Assembly: GCA_024734495.1 (NCBI GenBank)
Contig: JALMQS010000409.1
Coordinates: 186,305 to 250,304 of the forward strand
From: Forficula auricularia
Taxonomy: Eukaryota; Arthropoda; Insecta; Dermaptera; Forficulidae
Length of the DNA stretch: 64,000 nt
Direction: 5' to 3'
The translations under genes were made by a program, and so were the position numbers. Within the stretch, counting starts at the first letter, position 1. Every line of letters begins with the position of its first letter. The notes below the pieces were generated by a model that saw nothing but the letters and a program-made list of their open reading frames with translations, did not search any database and had not been told where the DNA came from. This document shows, one piece after another, positions 37,791-48,779 of the stretch.

Positions 37791-40205
37791 GATGGTACTT
37801 TTTTTAATTTTTTAAATTCTTTAAAATTTATTCATTTGAAAGTTTTAATATAGCTCATTTAGCCTTGCTTAAGTAAGAATGGATAGGCTTCTCTCTGTGA
37901 AATGCTAAAAATTTGGGAGGAATTTTTATGAGTAACCATAGCAACTGCGTTGTTTTCTTATCCGTTACCTTTGCTGAAGACAGAAAAATTCAAGAACACA
38001 CAAGCACATACCAATATTTTTTGTCGTTTAGTCTATGGTACTCTTGAAGATAAAAAAAACGATATATATTAATGTTTAAAATAAAACAAAAGCTTTTAAA
38101 TTGTTAATTTCTGTGAAACACCATAAAAACTTCACTTAATTTTAATAAAAAATTTTAATAAAAGGTTTGTATCATCAAAAAGATACAAGAAAACAAATCA
38201 AGGGGTTTCACATTTTTTGCCTCTGATCGATTCAATAAATAATTTATATTTTTCATTAAAAAGTTTTTATTGCAAAAGCAAGTTGGCCATAAGGCGAGTC
38301 TCGCCATTTTGCGGGACTTTATAAATTACTTTAGCTTAATAGTGAACATAATTGGAGGAAAAATTGAAATCTTTTTTAGAGACTCGGTACACTCACCTGA
38401 TATTTTTCTGATGGTCGAGGGGTAGATGAGCTATTCCTTGGGCTACAACCGCCTACTAATAAATTTTAACATATTAAGCTATTCAAAATTTATTATTCAA
38501 TTAAAATAATTTTTCATAATATCAATTTCCTGATTTTAATATTTATTTTTCAATAGTATAATAATGGATTTAAAAATAATAAATAATTTAATTAATAAAT
38601 GAAATTGAACAACACCTTGTTTGTTTTCGGTATTTATCATAAAAACGCGTTAAAATCTCAATATCTTTCGAAAGAATATATTTTCTGCATTTTCGATCCG
38701 GAAGTTCTGAATTTAGAAAGGGCCAAATCTATTCGATTCTCTGCATTGGAAAACAAATATTTGTTAGCATTTTTTTACGACAGATAATTTATTTTTTTTA
38801 TTTTCGATTTCATATTTCCCAAAAATATTTTTGGAAAATAATTACAGTTAACTTGTAAATTTGCATCTTAATTTATTTACGAGCTACAATTAATCATCTG
38901 ACTGACAAACAGATGGACAGTCATTGGATCGACCCTAATAGAATTCCATTTTAACATATATCTTAGGAAAGGCATTCTGGGAATAAACAAGATTACTCTC
39001 TGTTCTAGTGATAATGGGAAATCTTAAAGTATTCTCTATATATCTACCAACAAAACATAAAAATATTTATTTATTTATTTCAGATGGTCCTAATGTTCTC
39101 TAGAACAGCACAAAATAAATATACCTTTACTATTTCTCACAAACAGCAACAACATTTTGACGCAACAAAAAGGTGGGGCAATTTTTATTCCACCATGCCC
39201 CAAAAAGTTAAAGGTTAAACGAAACATTATTATAATAATTATACATATGTTGAACTGGATTGGACCAATATAAAAGTATTTATTGATTATTTATATATTT
39301 ATGTAGGCGCTAATAAAAAAATATTTTTTAACCCTTAGTAACATGAATCGTAAACAAGGCACCCTGTGTGTTCCGATGGGGCGGCTAGTATGGTTGGCAG
39401 ACATTGTGGTGTTACTAAAAGAATTCAGCAAGCAGTTAATTCTGATTTATTAATTACCCACTGTATATGTTAGTGAAATCGATTGTTAATTTTTAATTTA
39501 ATCGCGAAGGTGATTTTAAATTAATAATATAGCAATTACCAAAAAATAAGTTACGAAATATAAGATATCAATATTTTCATGTACCTATAAGTACTGTAAC
39601 AGGATGGAAATTACCAATTACAAATGTAATTGTTTTCTTGAATTTCAATTACCTTCAGTTTCTTAATATCTCAAAATACTGGTACTTTAATGTCTCGTCT
39701 CCATCATCGTCTTTAAAATATGTAAATAGCCTTGGCTGGAGAGAAAGCGGGTTAAAGTGTCGAAAAAAAGAACGTAAAAAGAAAAATGGATTATTTATTG
39801 ATCGTCCGCTGGAATTTTTATTTTAATCCTCCAGAACTTAAAAGCAAAAACTCATTTTTCGGGTATTTAAATGAAAAAATCTTCGACCAATCCTTATTAA
39901 AATAATGATAAATTAATTTCTTTGTCTTTGGATTAAATTAATTTTTTCTATCTATTATAGAATCGCTCTCAATTGTTTAAGCAAAGGTTCAATTTACAGA
40001 TTAATAAATCATCAAGGCTAAATGAGATAGGAAAAATTTTGACATATAGATAAATATACAGATAGACAGGTACATTGACATCACGATTCAAATAGTATTT
40101 TTGTACTCTTGGAAAATCGAAAAGTGGAGATCGATTGATATCTAGAAATCATGAATTCATGGAGCTGATAGCTTACTTAAAAAACTCTTGAAAATTCTTT
40201 CAAAA
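37791..40205. other. About 2.4 kb without a recognisable gene
   Basis: AT-rich. Frames at 38599-38787 and 39638-39826 have no similarity I know. No structured RNA seen. Confidence 0.4.
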
Positions 40206-40209
40206 TCTT

Positions 40210-40300
40210 TGATACTATTTTTTTTTAATCATATTGATACAAGAATAAATTGTACTAAAAAGGTACAACTTCTGTAGTCCGTGGCGGATCTTCCTGAAAA
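40210..40300 (-). repeat. CR1-like LINE 3' tail
   Basis: Minus strand: GCCACGGACTACAGAAGTTG, TACCTTTTTAGTACAATTTA, TTCTTGTATCAATATGATTA and A run. Closest to the tail of the insertion at 27985-28580. Confidence 0.6.
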
Positions 40301-40341
40301 TATCAAGAGATTTAGGGATTGGATCGGGTTGTCTCTTAAAT

Positions 40342-40467
40342 GAAATTGAAAAAGTTTTCTGGGGGTGGCCTCTTCACCCATTCTCAACCGTACAATTAGG
40401 ACTATTACCCTTCTATATAACCGACTGTCAGGAAACTATCATATGATTTACATCCAATTCTGGGCAT
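40342..40467. repeat. 126-bp direct repeat, left copy
   Basis: GAAATTGAAAAAGTTTTCTG to CATCCAATTCTGGGCAT, apparently identical to 40841-40966. The two copies flank a 373-bp LINE-derived insert. Confidence 0.85.
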
Positions 40468-40840
40468 TTTATTTATTTATTTATTTATAGCCTTTTTTGG
40501 TTTCTTACATAAAATATACAATATATACATAGTTAATTAGTTATTGTACCAGGCCCCTTAGGGCATAGGCCTCTCCCAAATTCGTCCACACTTTCCTTTT
40601 TCTTGCCACTCTGCACCAGTAAGTACATTTTCGAAAAATAAAATTTGAATATCTTACAATATTAACTAAGACCTTCAAAAATTTTAAAGACAAATAAGTG
40701 CATTTTCGAAAAATAAATATTGAATATTTTACACCTTTGTGATTTTCAAAATTCCTAAAGACAAATAAGTGCATTTTCGAAAAAACAAAATTTGAATATT
40801 TTTCATTTTTAAGATTTTCAAAATTTTTAAAGACAAGACA
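40468..40840 (-). mobile_element. Short LINE 3' insertion with extra tandem repeat
   Basis: The plus-strand left edge is (TTTA)n, the 3' tail of a minus-strand LINE. 40541-40620 encodes WCRVARKRKVWTNLGEAYAL followed by RGLVQ and a stop, matching the C-terminus of the intact LINE at 50502 (WQFLGEAYARKGLVS). Beyond it, 40617-40840 holds about three diverged copies of a 70-bp unit (AATAAGTGCATTTTCGAAAA) that are not LINE coding sequence. The insert is bounded by the 126-bp direct repeat. Confidence 0.65.
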
Positions 40841-40966
40841 GAAATTGAAAAAGTTTTCTGGGGGTGGCCTCTTCACCCATTCTCAACCGTACAATTAGGA
40901 CTATTACCCTTCTATATAACCGACTGTCAGGAAACTATCATATGATTTACATCCAATTCTGGGCAT
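40841..40966. repeat. 126-bp direct repeat, right copy
   Basis: Identical to 40342-40467. Confidence 0.85.
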
Positions 40967-41700
40967 AACAGAGTGCAAATAGAAACCTCTCGATTCTGAA
41001 GAGGAGTCCCAACATTTTTGCCATAGTTCACTAGATTTTTTTTAATACTATTATTTGCATCTACATAGGTGAGGCCCATGTTTAATGAAGCCCCCCCCCA
41101 TTCGTGAAAGCCTGTTTTGCTAAAGAGTCAACAAATTCGTTAGGCTGAATACCCACATGAGAGAGACACCATAGGAATTCAACAATATTATTCATTTTTT
41201 TATTGTTAAGGATAAATAAATTGAATTTGCTTCTTTCCAGTAATTTATTTTGTTATTCAAATGGTTAATCCAAATATTTCGAGAGCGTTCTCGGCATCTC
41301 TTCCTCAGTGTAAACTGTGGGACCACACAATAGGCAAGTCAGTGAGTTATTATAATTACAGGTTTTCATTTTACACATACAGTCACAAATTTTATAAATT
41401 AGGTAGTTCTCTGACTTAGTTGTGTAAAACTTTTTAATTGATTTTAAAACACTTTGAGAATCTGATACAATTAAAAATTTTTTACCTTGATCTAATGAAT
41501 CTTAGGATAGTGATCTCTTCTGCACTACATATAGAACAATCCTTAGATATTTAAAAATGTTCATAATAGTTAGTGGTTACATGGTAGAAAGCACATCCTA
41601 CATTTTCATTCATTTTAGAGCCGTCTATAAAAATCAGCTCGTAATCAAAGAATTCGTCTCTGAGAAGCGAATTAAATTTTATATTTATATAGGCTTCTTC
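40967..41700 (-). pseudogene. I-clade LINE RNase H domain and tail
   Basis: Minus frames: YELIFIDGSKMNENVGCAFY (D-G-S motif of RNase H) near 41640-41590, CSICSAEEITIL near 41530, then, after an interruption, VGIQPNEFVDSLAKQAF-like codons near 41140 (the D-x-L-A-K block). The tail continues through the 126-bp repeat. Several frame changes and stops. A 30-nt hammerhead-like hairpin sits in the middle (41281-41312). Confidence 0.65.
41275..41325 (-). ncRNA. Hammerhead-like motif inside LINE remnant
   Basis: Minus strand: ACACTGAGGAAGAGATGCCG, then AGAACGCTCTCGAAATATTT. CTGAGGA, stem II GAGA/TCTC and GAAA are present; the CGTC side is TATT. AATAAA follows about 30 nt on. Again an extra A stands after the first box. 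Confidence 0.3.
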
Positions 41701-41759
41701 TTTTGTTCATGAGGGAATATAGATAGGGACGTTTGAATGTTTAATTTTGTATGGGATTA

Positions 41760-41945
41760 TTTATAGTTAATATTATAAGAAGAATGGTACGCGCATGTGG
41801 GAAGAATGTCAGAAGACCGCCTGGTAAACAAAGTGATGACGAACAAGCCGGTTGGAATAAAAAGTAGAGGTCGTCCCAAGAAGAGATGGTATGACGATCT
41901 GGAAGAAACAAACCTATAGAGATTTAAAAACAAGCCTGTAGACGA
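41760..41945 (+). pseudogene. LINE RT C-terminal scrap
   Basis: HVGRMSEDRLVNKVMTNKPV, then GIKSRGRPKKRWYDDLEETN: the GH-x-x-R-M...G-R-P-K-K-R-W tail of insect endonuclease-RT LINEs. One stop follows NL. Confidence 0.7.
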
Positions 41946-44280
41946 ATGCTCCAAATTTATAGGTATCCCAAAATTATCTTTTTCAAGCGTGTAAGACGTC
42001 CAAGCTTCGACCCAGCTGCTCCGAATTTATATTCCTAAATTTCGAGCCGTTTTAGATGACTAGGAATCGAAGCAAGTATTCTGGAATTATCCCATTGAAA
42101 CCAAGAAATGTTTTCCTTTTTTTCGATGAAGCCTGGAGTGAATTATAATTTATTCTTATATATAATCCACTTAAAGCGTACTTGGTAGTATTTAGCAGCG
42201 AAAGACCGCCAATATTTGAGAGGATGCACGAAAAGCATATTGACATATTATATATAATCTACTTCAGCCAGAAGATATTTTAAGTCTGCATGCAGAGGCT
42301 AAAGGCCCGGGATGCAGCTGGTTTATTATAATCATTTGTTGAAGTTGAAGGAATGGGTTGACTGGGATATATATTCTGGGTGAATTTATTTCCAAGACAA
42401 CTCTTCTTATAAAAATAACTTTATTCACGAGATGGGGGTTTACAAAGTCTAAGGCTTCTTCTCTGGTCTCGAGAGTTTTTGTGTGTTGACAGGATGGACG
42501 CTGGTGTAGTACTGGCGCTATGCGTGCAACTTCCGTCGGCTTGGTGGCGCTGGGGTGTTGACCTGAGCTCCCGCGGTGGCGCGCTCTCTTGAAGTCTTAT
42601 TGTGGGTGAATATGTTCCCCACAAACGATTATATCCAAATTTTGGTACTTATTAACAAAATTGAATACAAGTGTTATAAAACATGTTTAAGAAAACACTT
42701 TAACACAATCGGCCTTTTTTTGAGGCCCTTACAAGCACGAGGTCCCCGCAGCCGCTCATTCCGCTTACGCTATGATCCTATGATCCGCCAGTGCCTAACA
42801 CTCTGCAACACTAGAAATTATCTTGTTTATTAGAGGATCATACATGACACTTTAGATGCGCACAAGGCCCTCTACTGAACTCAATAATAATAATAATAAA
42901 AAGTTTCAATCATTCCTGGTTGATCTTTTTCATTAGTAAAAATATGGATTTAAATAGTTCTTCGAGTACCTATCATTCATTACTCGATACACTCGGCAGG
43001 CAGACTCGCCTAGTAAGTATTGAATTCACTCAAAAATTTCAATTATTATTATTTTTTAATGCTCATGAAAAATGTCTGTAACGTGGAGAAAAATATTTTC
43101 ACCCAAAGATATTTTTTCTGTCTCTGTGTCTGGAATCAATTTTTTTACCGCTAGGTGGCTAAATAGCTTCGATCGTATAAAAAAATGCAATTTTCTCAAA
43201 AATTTTCCAATATAAGTTTAGAAATGAATACTCTCACGTTAATGCCACTATAATAGTCCATCTTTTTGATAAATGACTTTTTATTGTAGGACGTAAAATA
43301 AAGGCGGGAGGGGATGCTAAACTTTTATGGACTGAAGTATCTATAACTTAAGTTTGACTTAACGGAATTTTGTTAACAAGGTCTGGTTCAAGAAAGGAAG
43401 GTTTGGTGAATAAAATAAAAAACCGGACTGGGGTGGGGAGCGAGGTGCGTGGTTTGGGGGGGGGGTCCAGGGAGCGTGTACTATATATATTTGTATTTTC
43501 TTTTAATTTGGTTACCGTGCATCGCTCGGTGGCTCAGGTACTACCTACTTATATCCTTATATGCCTTAAATAAATAATCTAGTGACTTCGTATAGTAATG
43601 AAAATTCGTCCCTTGATGGGGATCACTCTGACTCTCTTTTTTTATCATTAAATGAAAACATTTGTTTTCTATTATGTTATTTAAATAAAATTTATATAAA
43701 TAGATTTAAATAAAATAAAATACTTTAAAATACTATTTTAAAGATTTTAATTGTCACAACACCCTCTATGGGTCAATTTTTATAAATCTAAAGTTCAAAT
43801 TTTTGATTGTTTATTTATTTACAAACATTGTTTCATAATAGTAAAATAATTAATAATTAATAAATACAAATTTAGATTATTTAAATAATGAAAAGATAAT
43901 TATAATTAAAAATAAATAATAGAAAATTAATGATGAAGAAAATAAACATTTCAGGCCGATTCCTTATAAAAGTTTATATCAAGACATCATTTGAATTTCT
44001 TGATTTTGAATAAAAGAAAAGAAACAAAAAATATCTTTCGAGAAAATTATTAAATCCGTTTTTGACTGTCTTTTTCTTGTTCTCTGAATTGCCATTGATT
44101 ATTCTTTTGTATTATTTTGAATGCATGAATATTATAATTTTATCCTAGCTCATCAATTATGTTAATAGAATAAAATTATTCGAGGTGCATTTTGCATTTA
44201 CATTTATATAGAAATCCAATTTAGAAACATTAATTCCTTTTACGTAATGAATAATTGTGTTCAACATTTTTGATTTATAA
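41946..44280. other. About 2.3 kb without a recognisable gene
   Basis: GC-richer patches at 42430-42610 and 42720-42790 (CCCGCAGCCGCTCATTCCGC) have no match I know. (TAA)n at about 42884-42899 may be a LINE tail. (G)9 at 43456-43465. Confidence 0.35.
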
Positions 44281-44303
44281 TAGTTATGTATCATTTATAT
44301 TTT

Positions 44304-44305
<2 letters not shown>

Positions 44306-44341
<36 letters not shown>
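44306..44341. repeat. (TA)n microsatellite
   Basis: About 18 uninterrupted TA units. Confidence 0.9.
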
Positions 44342-44344
<3 letters not shown>

Positions 44345-44587
44345 GAACAATAAGCTTACATTTCTATTTATCCAAACATTGATCGGTTTTAATTGGATTT
44401 CATTCACTTAGTCCACTATTACATAGAAGGCGATAATTTGTTTTTATCCCTTTAGCGACAAAATATTTATAAATTTTCCGATTTATGATCAAACAAATTG
44501 ATGTATCTCCGTAGTATATTAAAAGTAAATTAATAAATATAAGTGAAGTGATTAATTACTGTTTTAAGAATTGGACTTACGTTGATC

Positions 44588-44990
44588 TTAATGGTTTTTT
44601 CGAGATTTCTGTTCTGTAAAATATTCTACATATGTCTTCAAAGTCCAATTTTTGAAGGATATATCACTTTCTATGCAAGTGATTGCCAAATTAGTAAGTC
44701 GTTCTTGTAACATACTCGTCCATTTTTTATTCTTTTTAGCTGTAAAAATGAACGCTCTCCACTGCAATTGGTGACCATTAGGCAAAGGAATATCCTTGTA
44801 GCAATTTCCTTATTCGGGAAAGTTTCTTCTAATTTATCTGCCTTTATTAGAGAATATAAGACTGAGATACTTAAGTCCGCCGATTCACAGTTCAGTCCCC
44901 GTGCTATCCATCTTCCTTCAGTGATTTGTATTCCCACACATCAGTACCCTGTCAGTTCAATGACAGTTCAGTCTTAGTAAAATTATTTAA
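44588..44990 (-). pseudogene. hAT transposase dimerisation-domain fragment
   Basis: Minus frames: FPNKEIATRIFLCLMVTNCS, GERSFLQLKRIKNGR, then in the next frame SMLQERLTNLAITCIESDI. This is the C-terminal hAT dimerisation motif (F-P-N-x-x-I-A-x-R-I-F-L...G/C-E-R-S-F-S-x-L-K-x-I-K...E-R-L-x-x-L-A-x-x-x-I-E). A frameshift near 44715-44735 separates the halves. The DDE-like catalytic core and terminal repeats are not found. Confidence 0.8.
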
Positions 44991-45097
44991 AAATTTACAG
45001 ATTCACTCAAATAGTTAAGTGTTGAGTAAATAAATAAATAAATAAATAGTTACCTATGTTAGTGTAAAATTATATTACAATTTGGTATACTTACCAT

Positions 45098-45190
45098 CTT
45101 TTTCTATTTCCTCTCCTATCTTAATCCATATTTCGTTTTTAAACGAGCTATCCATATATTTTGGGTTGTATAGATCGTTCAATAATGTCC
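45098..45190 (-). pseudogene. MADF-like exon fragment
   Basis: Minus strand: DLYNPKYMDSSFKNEIWIKI, then GEEIEKDG followed by GTAAGT, a consensus splice donor. Y-N-P-x-x-x-D...W-x-x-I-x-x-E-I is the core of the MADF (Myb/SANT-like) domain found in insect DNA-binding proteins and as a companion of PIF/Harbinger transposases. Only about 30 residues are preserved. The upstream side merges with a LINE fragment. Confidence 0.4.
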
Positions 45191-45199
45191 TTCGAAAAC

Positions 45200-45634
45200 A
45201 AGATCTTGAAAAGAATAAGCGGAATGATTAGAGAGAGATAGTGTTACCGGCGAATGGAGGTTTAGAAGTGCAAGGGAAGTGAGAGAATTAACAGGGCAGC
45301 CTTACATCACGAGCTGTATAAGATCACGAAGGCTGGCTTGGGTGGGACATGTGGTGCGTGCTGATGCTGATCAGCAGGATCTCCGAAGCAAAACCGATAG
45401 GAAGAGGACCACCAGGTAGACCACGGCAAAGATGGATGGACAATATAACCAGATATCTTGAAGAGTACCGGCGAATGGAGGTTTAGAAGTGCAAGGGAAG
45501 TGAGAGAATTAACAGGGCAGCCTTGCATCACGAGCTGTATAAGATCACGAAGGCTGTCTTGAGTGGGACATGTGGTGCGTGCTGATGCTGATCAGCAGGA
45601 TCTCCGAAGCAAAACCGATAGGAAGAGGACCACC
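45200..45634 (+). pseudogene. LINE RT C-terminal fragment with internal duplication
   Basis: EWRFRSAREVRELTGQP-like codons then SRRLAWVGHVVRADADQ on the plus strand: the W-x-x-R...E-L-x-G-x-P...R-L-x-W-x-G-H-V-V-R block of LINE C-termini. A 169-bp piece (45245-45413) is repeated at 45466-45634 with only a few differences. Stops and frame changes throughout. Confidence 0.65.
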
Positions 45635-46560
45635 TTTGCCATTTCCAAATTATAAACATATGTAAATTTACATAATATTGGCGGTATTGTTTGGGAGATA
45701 TAAAATGGTTTATTTGAGTAAAATTAACACAGCGTTATATTACTGCAATGATTAATATTTTTATGTGTATAAAAAATATTTCATTTTTGGAAATTTTATT
45801 CCTAAAGGAGAAAATCGCTATAATTAATGAATTAACATACTTGTTAAATAAATTTTATATGCACAAACGATAATAATTAAATAATTTATTATCCGCTAAT
45901 AGCCATATGATTGGTTAAGTGGTTGGATAATTTATTTATTCACTCTATCCTGTATAGTAGTTATTGACATAATGAATGGAAGACACAGCGTCGCCTGCAA
46001 GTGACGAGTATGCATTCGAAAGGAACGACCTGTATTGCTGGTTGCATCTTTAGGCTCAAAATATTTATTTAAAAATATTTGATCATTAATTCAATTTTTA
46101 AAAAATAAAATAATTTTTATATTTTTTAAGAATTAAATTCAAGCTTTAGTTGGTATACCCGAGTGGCTTCGCCTGCTTTCTAAGTAGCCCTAGAATTGAA
46201 TTCACTCAATTTTTTAATGATTAATTTTATCTTCTATGTCAAACGTGTGCCCCGTTTATGAGCTTTGAGATTTAGAGGTATCTTGAGATGATGATGTCGA
46301 ATAGTCTACCTGTTAGTTTCTTTTAAGTTCAAAAATCCCTGCGACAGGCCGTAGGAAGAGGGGGAGTTCGAAGGGGCTCTACCCCCTTTAGACTGTTCCT
46401 ATCAAAAACTTTTCAGACACAAGTTAGTTGTAGAGGTTAATTAGTAGAATATTAGCCATTTGAAACTAAACTGGTATCATTCATATTTAAGTTCTTATGA
46501 ATTTTTTAAAATATCAGTCTACTTAGCCTATAAATAAGAAGAAGAAGAAGAAAATGCATT
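45635..46560. other. No recognisable gene
   Basis: AT-rich. 46345-46400 (GAGTTCGAAGG) looks weakly like a B box but no A box precedes it. Confidence 0.4.
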
Positions 46561-46572
46561 TTTTAAGATTTC

Positions 46573-46600
46573 ACCCCCCCCCCCCTCCCCCCTCATTCGC
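46573..46600. repeat. C-rich homopolymer tract
   Basis: A run of about 14 C followed by T and further C. Possible hAT-like or simple repeat. Confidence 0.6.
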
Positions 46601-46639
46601 CACTCATATATATACTTGACTGGCTACAAGTAAAAAATC

Positions 46640-46858
46640 ACTGAAAAATCGGAGTAGACCAGTCCTTCCGAATGCACTGGTCATAAAAAAGAAGGGAGGA
46701 ATCAGCTATACTGAGATACTTAGCAAGGTCAAAAGCAACCCTAGACTAGTGGAGCTATGCAGTAAGGCCAACAGAATTCGTAGATCGGGTGCTGGGGATC
46801 TATTAAGGCTTATTGAGGCACACAGACTCCGGTTCACGCAGTGGACGCCGACTTAGGC
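46640..46858 (+). pseudogene. R1-type LINE ORF1 (gag-like) fragment
   Basis: LPNALVIKKKGGISYTEILS, KVKSNPRLVELCSKANRIRR, SGAGDLLRLIEAHRLRF. The pattern S-Y-x-x-I-L-x-x-V-K-x-x-P-x-L...I-R-R-S-x-x-G-D-L-L is that of ORF1 proteins of R1/TRAS-type LINEs, before the zinc knuckles. It is truncated on both sides. Confidence 0.65.
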
Positions 46859-47300
46859 CTTCTAGGCATGGTTGCATCACAAGCTCGGGCAACCGTAGCC
46901 ATCAGTTGATTTTTTTCTTTTTTCTGAACCATTTAAATATGTTCTTTTCGACATAATTAAACGAGACGACAAAACTACGCACAAAACTTTATTAAGATAG
47001 TAACAATTTATAACGAATAAGCAAGTAAACAAAACGAATCGTTTAAGTTTGAGACATCAGGGGAATCCCATCCAACGACAACGTCGACATCTATGTCTAT
47101 TGATTGATCTTTATTATTAGCCTTCTCGGCTATTTTTTTTTCATTTATAGTTTTACATTTATAGTTTTACATATAGTTTGACATATTAATTTACAATTTT
47201 AGGTACAAGTAATATAATTCTTCACATTAACAGTTTCAATATAATAGGACATTTTAATGAAAATGAAAAAGTGGAACAGGTAAAGAAAAGAAAATGCCTA
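46859..47300. other. No recognisable gene
   Basis: AT-rich; contains TTATTATTAGCCTTCTCGGC near 47110, possibly a LINE 3' tail. Confidence 0.35.
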
Positions 47301-47307
47301 TGGTAGG

Positions 47308-47364
47308 TGTTTAATTATTTTATAAAATAAAGACTGGAAAATTATATCAACCAATATTTTCTAT
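47308..47364 (-). repeat. LINE segment with empty CR1 site
   Basis: Identical to 27929-27984 and joined directly to the gypsy LTR-like sequence that in the 28-kb copy lies beyond the CR1 insertion. Confidence 0.75.
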
Positions 47365-47443
47365 GTTTATTTACAACAACTCTTTTTTTACAACAATAAT
47401 AATAATTCTAACAAAAACATAAACAAATATACTCTACAACATC
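47365..47443 (-). repeat. LTR-like sequence of the gypsy fragment
   Basis: On the minus strand a purine tract AGAAAAAGGGAGA is followed by TGTTGTAGAGTATATTTGTT and ends AAATAAACA. TG...CA ends and the position right behind the pol stop fit a 3' LTR. At about 78 bp it is short, so it may be truncated. Confidence 0.45.
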
Positions 47444-47469
47444 TCCCTTTTTCTGAAAGAAACTATATT

Positions 47470-48543
47470 TTATATTAGTTTTTTGATATGAACAGAATTT
47501 CTTCTATAGCACCTTTTATCTTCCGTTTCAACAATATACGATCTGGGTTGTTTTAACTTTGTCCTAATTATTGCAGGTTTCCAAATTTTACTGTTAATGT
47601 CTTGAACCAACACCTTTTCTCCTTCCTCAAATTCTATAATCCCCCTTGCATTGACATCATAATATTCTTTTTGAACAGCTAAACTTTTGGTCATATCTTC
47701 ATATACACTTTCAGGAACTAAATTTGGTTTAAAGTTCTTAAAAGAAATGGGTAATTTTGATCGCATTATTCTGCTATTGAGCATTTGAGAGGGCGAAAAG
47801 TGCAGATTAGCCACTGGAGAATTTCTGTAATTTAATAGAAACAGTTCTATATCTTGACCGGTCTCTTTTGACTTTCTTAACATTGACTTAACTATTCCAA
47901 CTGCTTTTTCTGCTAAACCATTACTTTTAGGGTAAAATGGACTTGAAGTTTCAATTTTGAAATTCCATTTTTCTGCAAATGATTTCATTTCAAAGCTTCC
48001 AAAAGGCATATTATCCGCAATCACAACTTCAGGAATTCCATAGCGACTAAAAATTTGTTTCAATTTAGCTATAATCGATGAACTTGTCTTTTTATTAATT
48101 TCACATAATTCGATCCAACGAGAAAAATAATCCACTACTACCAAATAATTTTTTCCAGCGAATTCGGCTATATCCATTCCAATTTTATTAAAAGGAATTT
48201 TAGGAATTTCATGACTATTTAGAGGTTCTTTAATATTCGAACGTTGATACTTCTGGCAAATTGAACACGAGAGCACATAATTTTCTAATTCAGAATTCAT
48301 CGCAGGCCAATAAAAATGTTTTTTAGCTACTTTTCTAATTTTATTACTTCCTAGATGAGTTTCATGTAAAAGGTTAATTATAAATTTTCTCAATTTTTTC
48401 GGGACGACTAATCTATCTTCATAATAAATTAAACCATCTTCAACCGTTAAATCATTTTTAATCTTGTAAAAATGTCTTATTTCATTCAATTTAAGTGGAT
48501 TTGGCCATCCTTTTTTTAAAAATGTCAATACTTCCCCCAAAAC
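47470..48543 (-). CDS. Gypsy-type integrase, C-terminal pol, 5' truncated
   Basis: An open frame of about 356 codons. H2C2 finger: HETHLGSNKIRKVAKKHFYW then CSICQK (residues about 59-100). Catalytic core: D in GMDIAEF, D in VIADNMPF, E in SNGLAEKAV, so the DDE triad is intact. A C-terminal EGEKVLVQD and VETEDKRCYRRNSVHIKKL match the GPY/F-less tail of many gypsy integrases. There is no RT or RNase H upstream: at 48543 it meets unrelated LINE sequence, so the 5' part was lost. A damaged paralogue is at 28584-29032. Confidence 0.85.
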   Translation of the reverse strand, partial: VLGEVLTFLKKGWPNPLKLNEIRHFYKIKNDLTVEDGLIYYEDRLVVPKKLRKFIINLLHETHLGSNKIRKVAKKHFYWPAMNSELENYVLSCSICQKYQRSNIKEPLNSHEIPKIPFNKIGMDIAEFAGKNYLVVVDYFSRWIELCEINKKTSSSIIAKLKQIFSRYGIPEVVIADNMPFGSFEMKSFAEKWNFKIETSSPFYPKSNGLAEKAVGIVKSMLRKSKETGQDIELFLLNYRNSPVANLHFSPSQMLNSRIMRSKLPISFKNFKPNLVPESVYEDMTKSLAVQKEYYDVNARGIIEFEEGEKVLVQDINSKIWKPAIIRTKLKQPRSYIVETEDKRCYRRNSVHIKKLI

Positions 48544-48589
48544 TTCTTCCCTTGTCTACAGAACAATAACATCGTCACATTCCATGTAC

Positions 48590-48735
48590 TACCCGATAGT
48601 TCTGTATGTAAAACGGATTTTGACGGGCTACAAAAACTCCAGAATAAAGCAATGAGAAATATACTAAAGTGCAACAGGCACACCAAGCAAAACAATGTTT
48701 GGAGCATTTTAAAAGTTGTATTATATGATGTATAG
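48590..48735 (+). pseudogene. LINE RT scrap (LQKLQNKAMRNILKC)
   Basis: GLQKLQNKAMRNILKCNRHT, the helix after the RT thumb that is also seen at 27700 (LLQNRYLRIILKCDRYT). Stops soon after. Only about 35 codons. Confidence 0.55.
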
Positions 48736-48779
48736 CTACAATAGCTAATAAAGATTATTATCTTTGTAAAATGTATTCT

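Noticed and set aside
42421..42833. Small frames in GC-rich patches
   Set aside because: No similarity, no start context, and no neighbouring element to support them.
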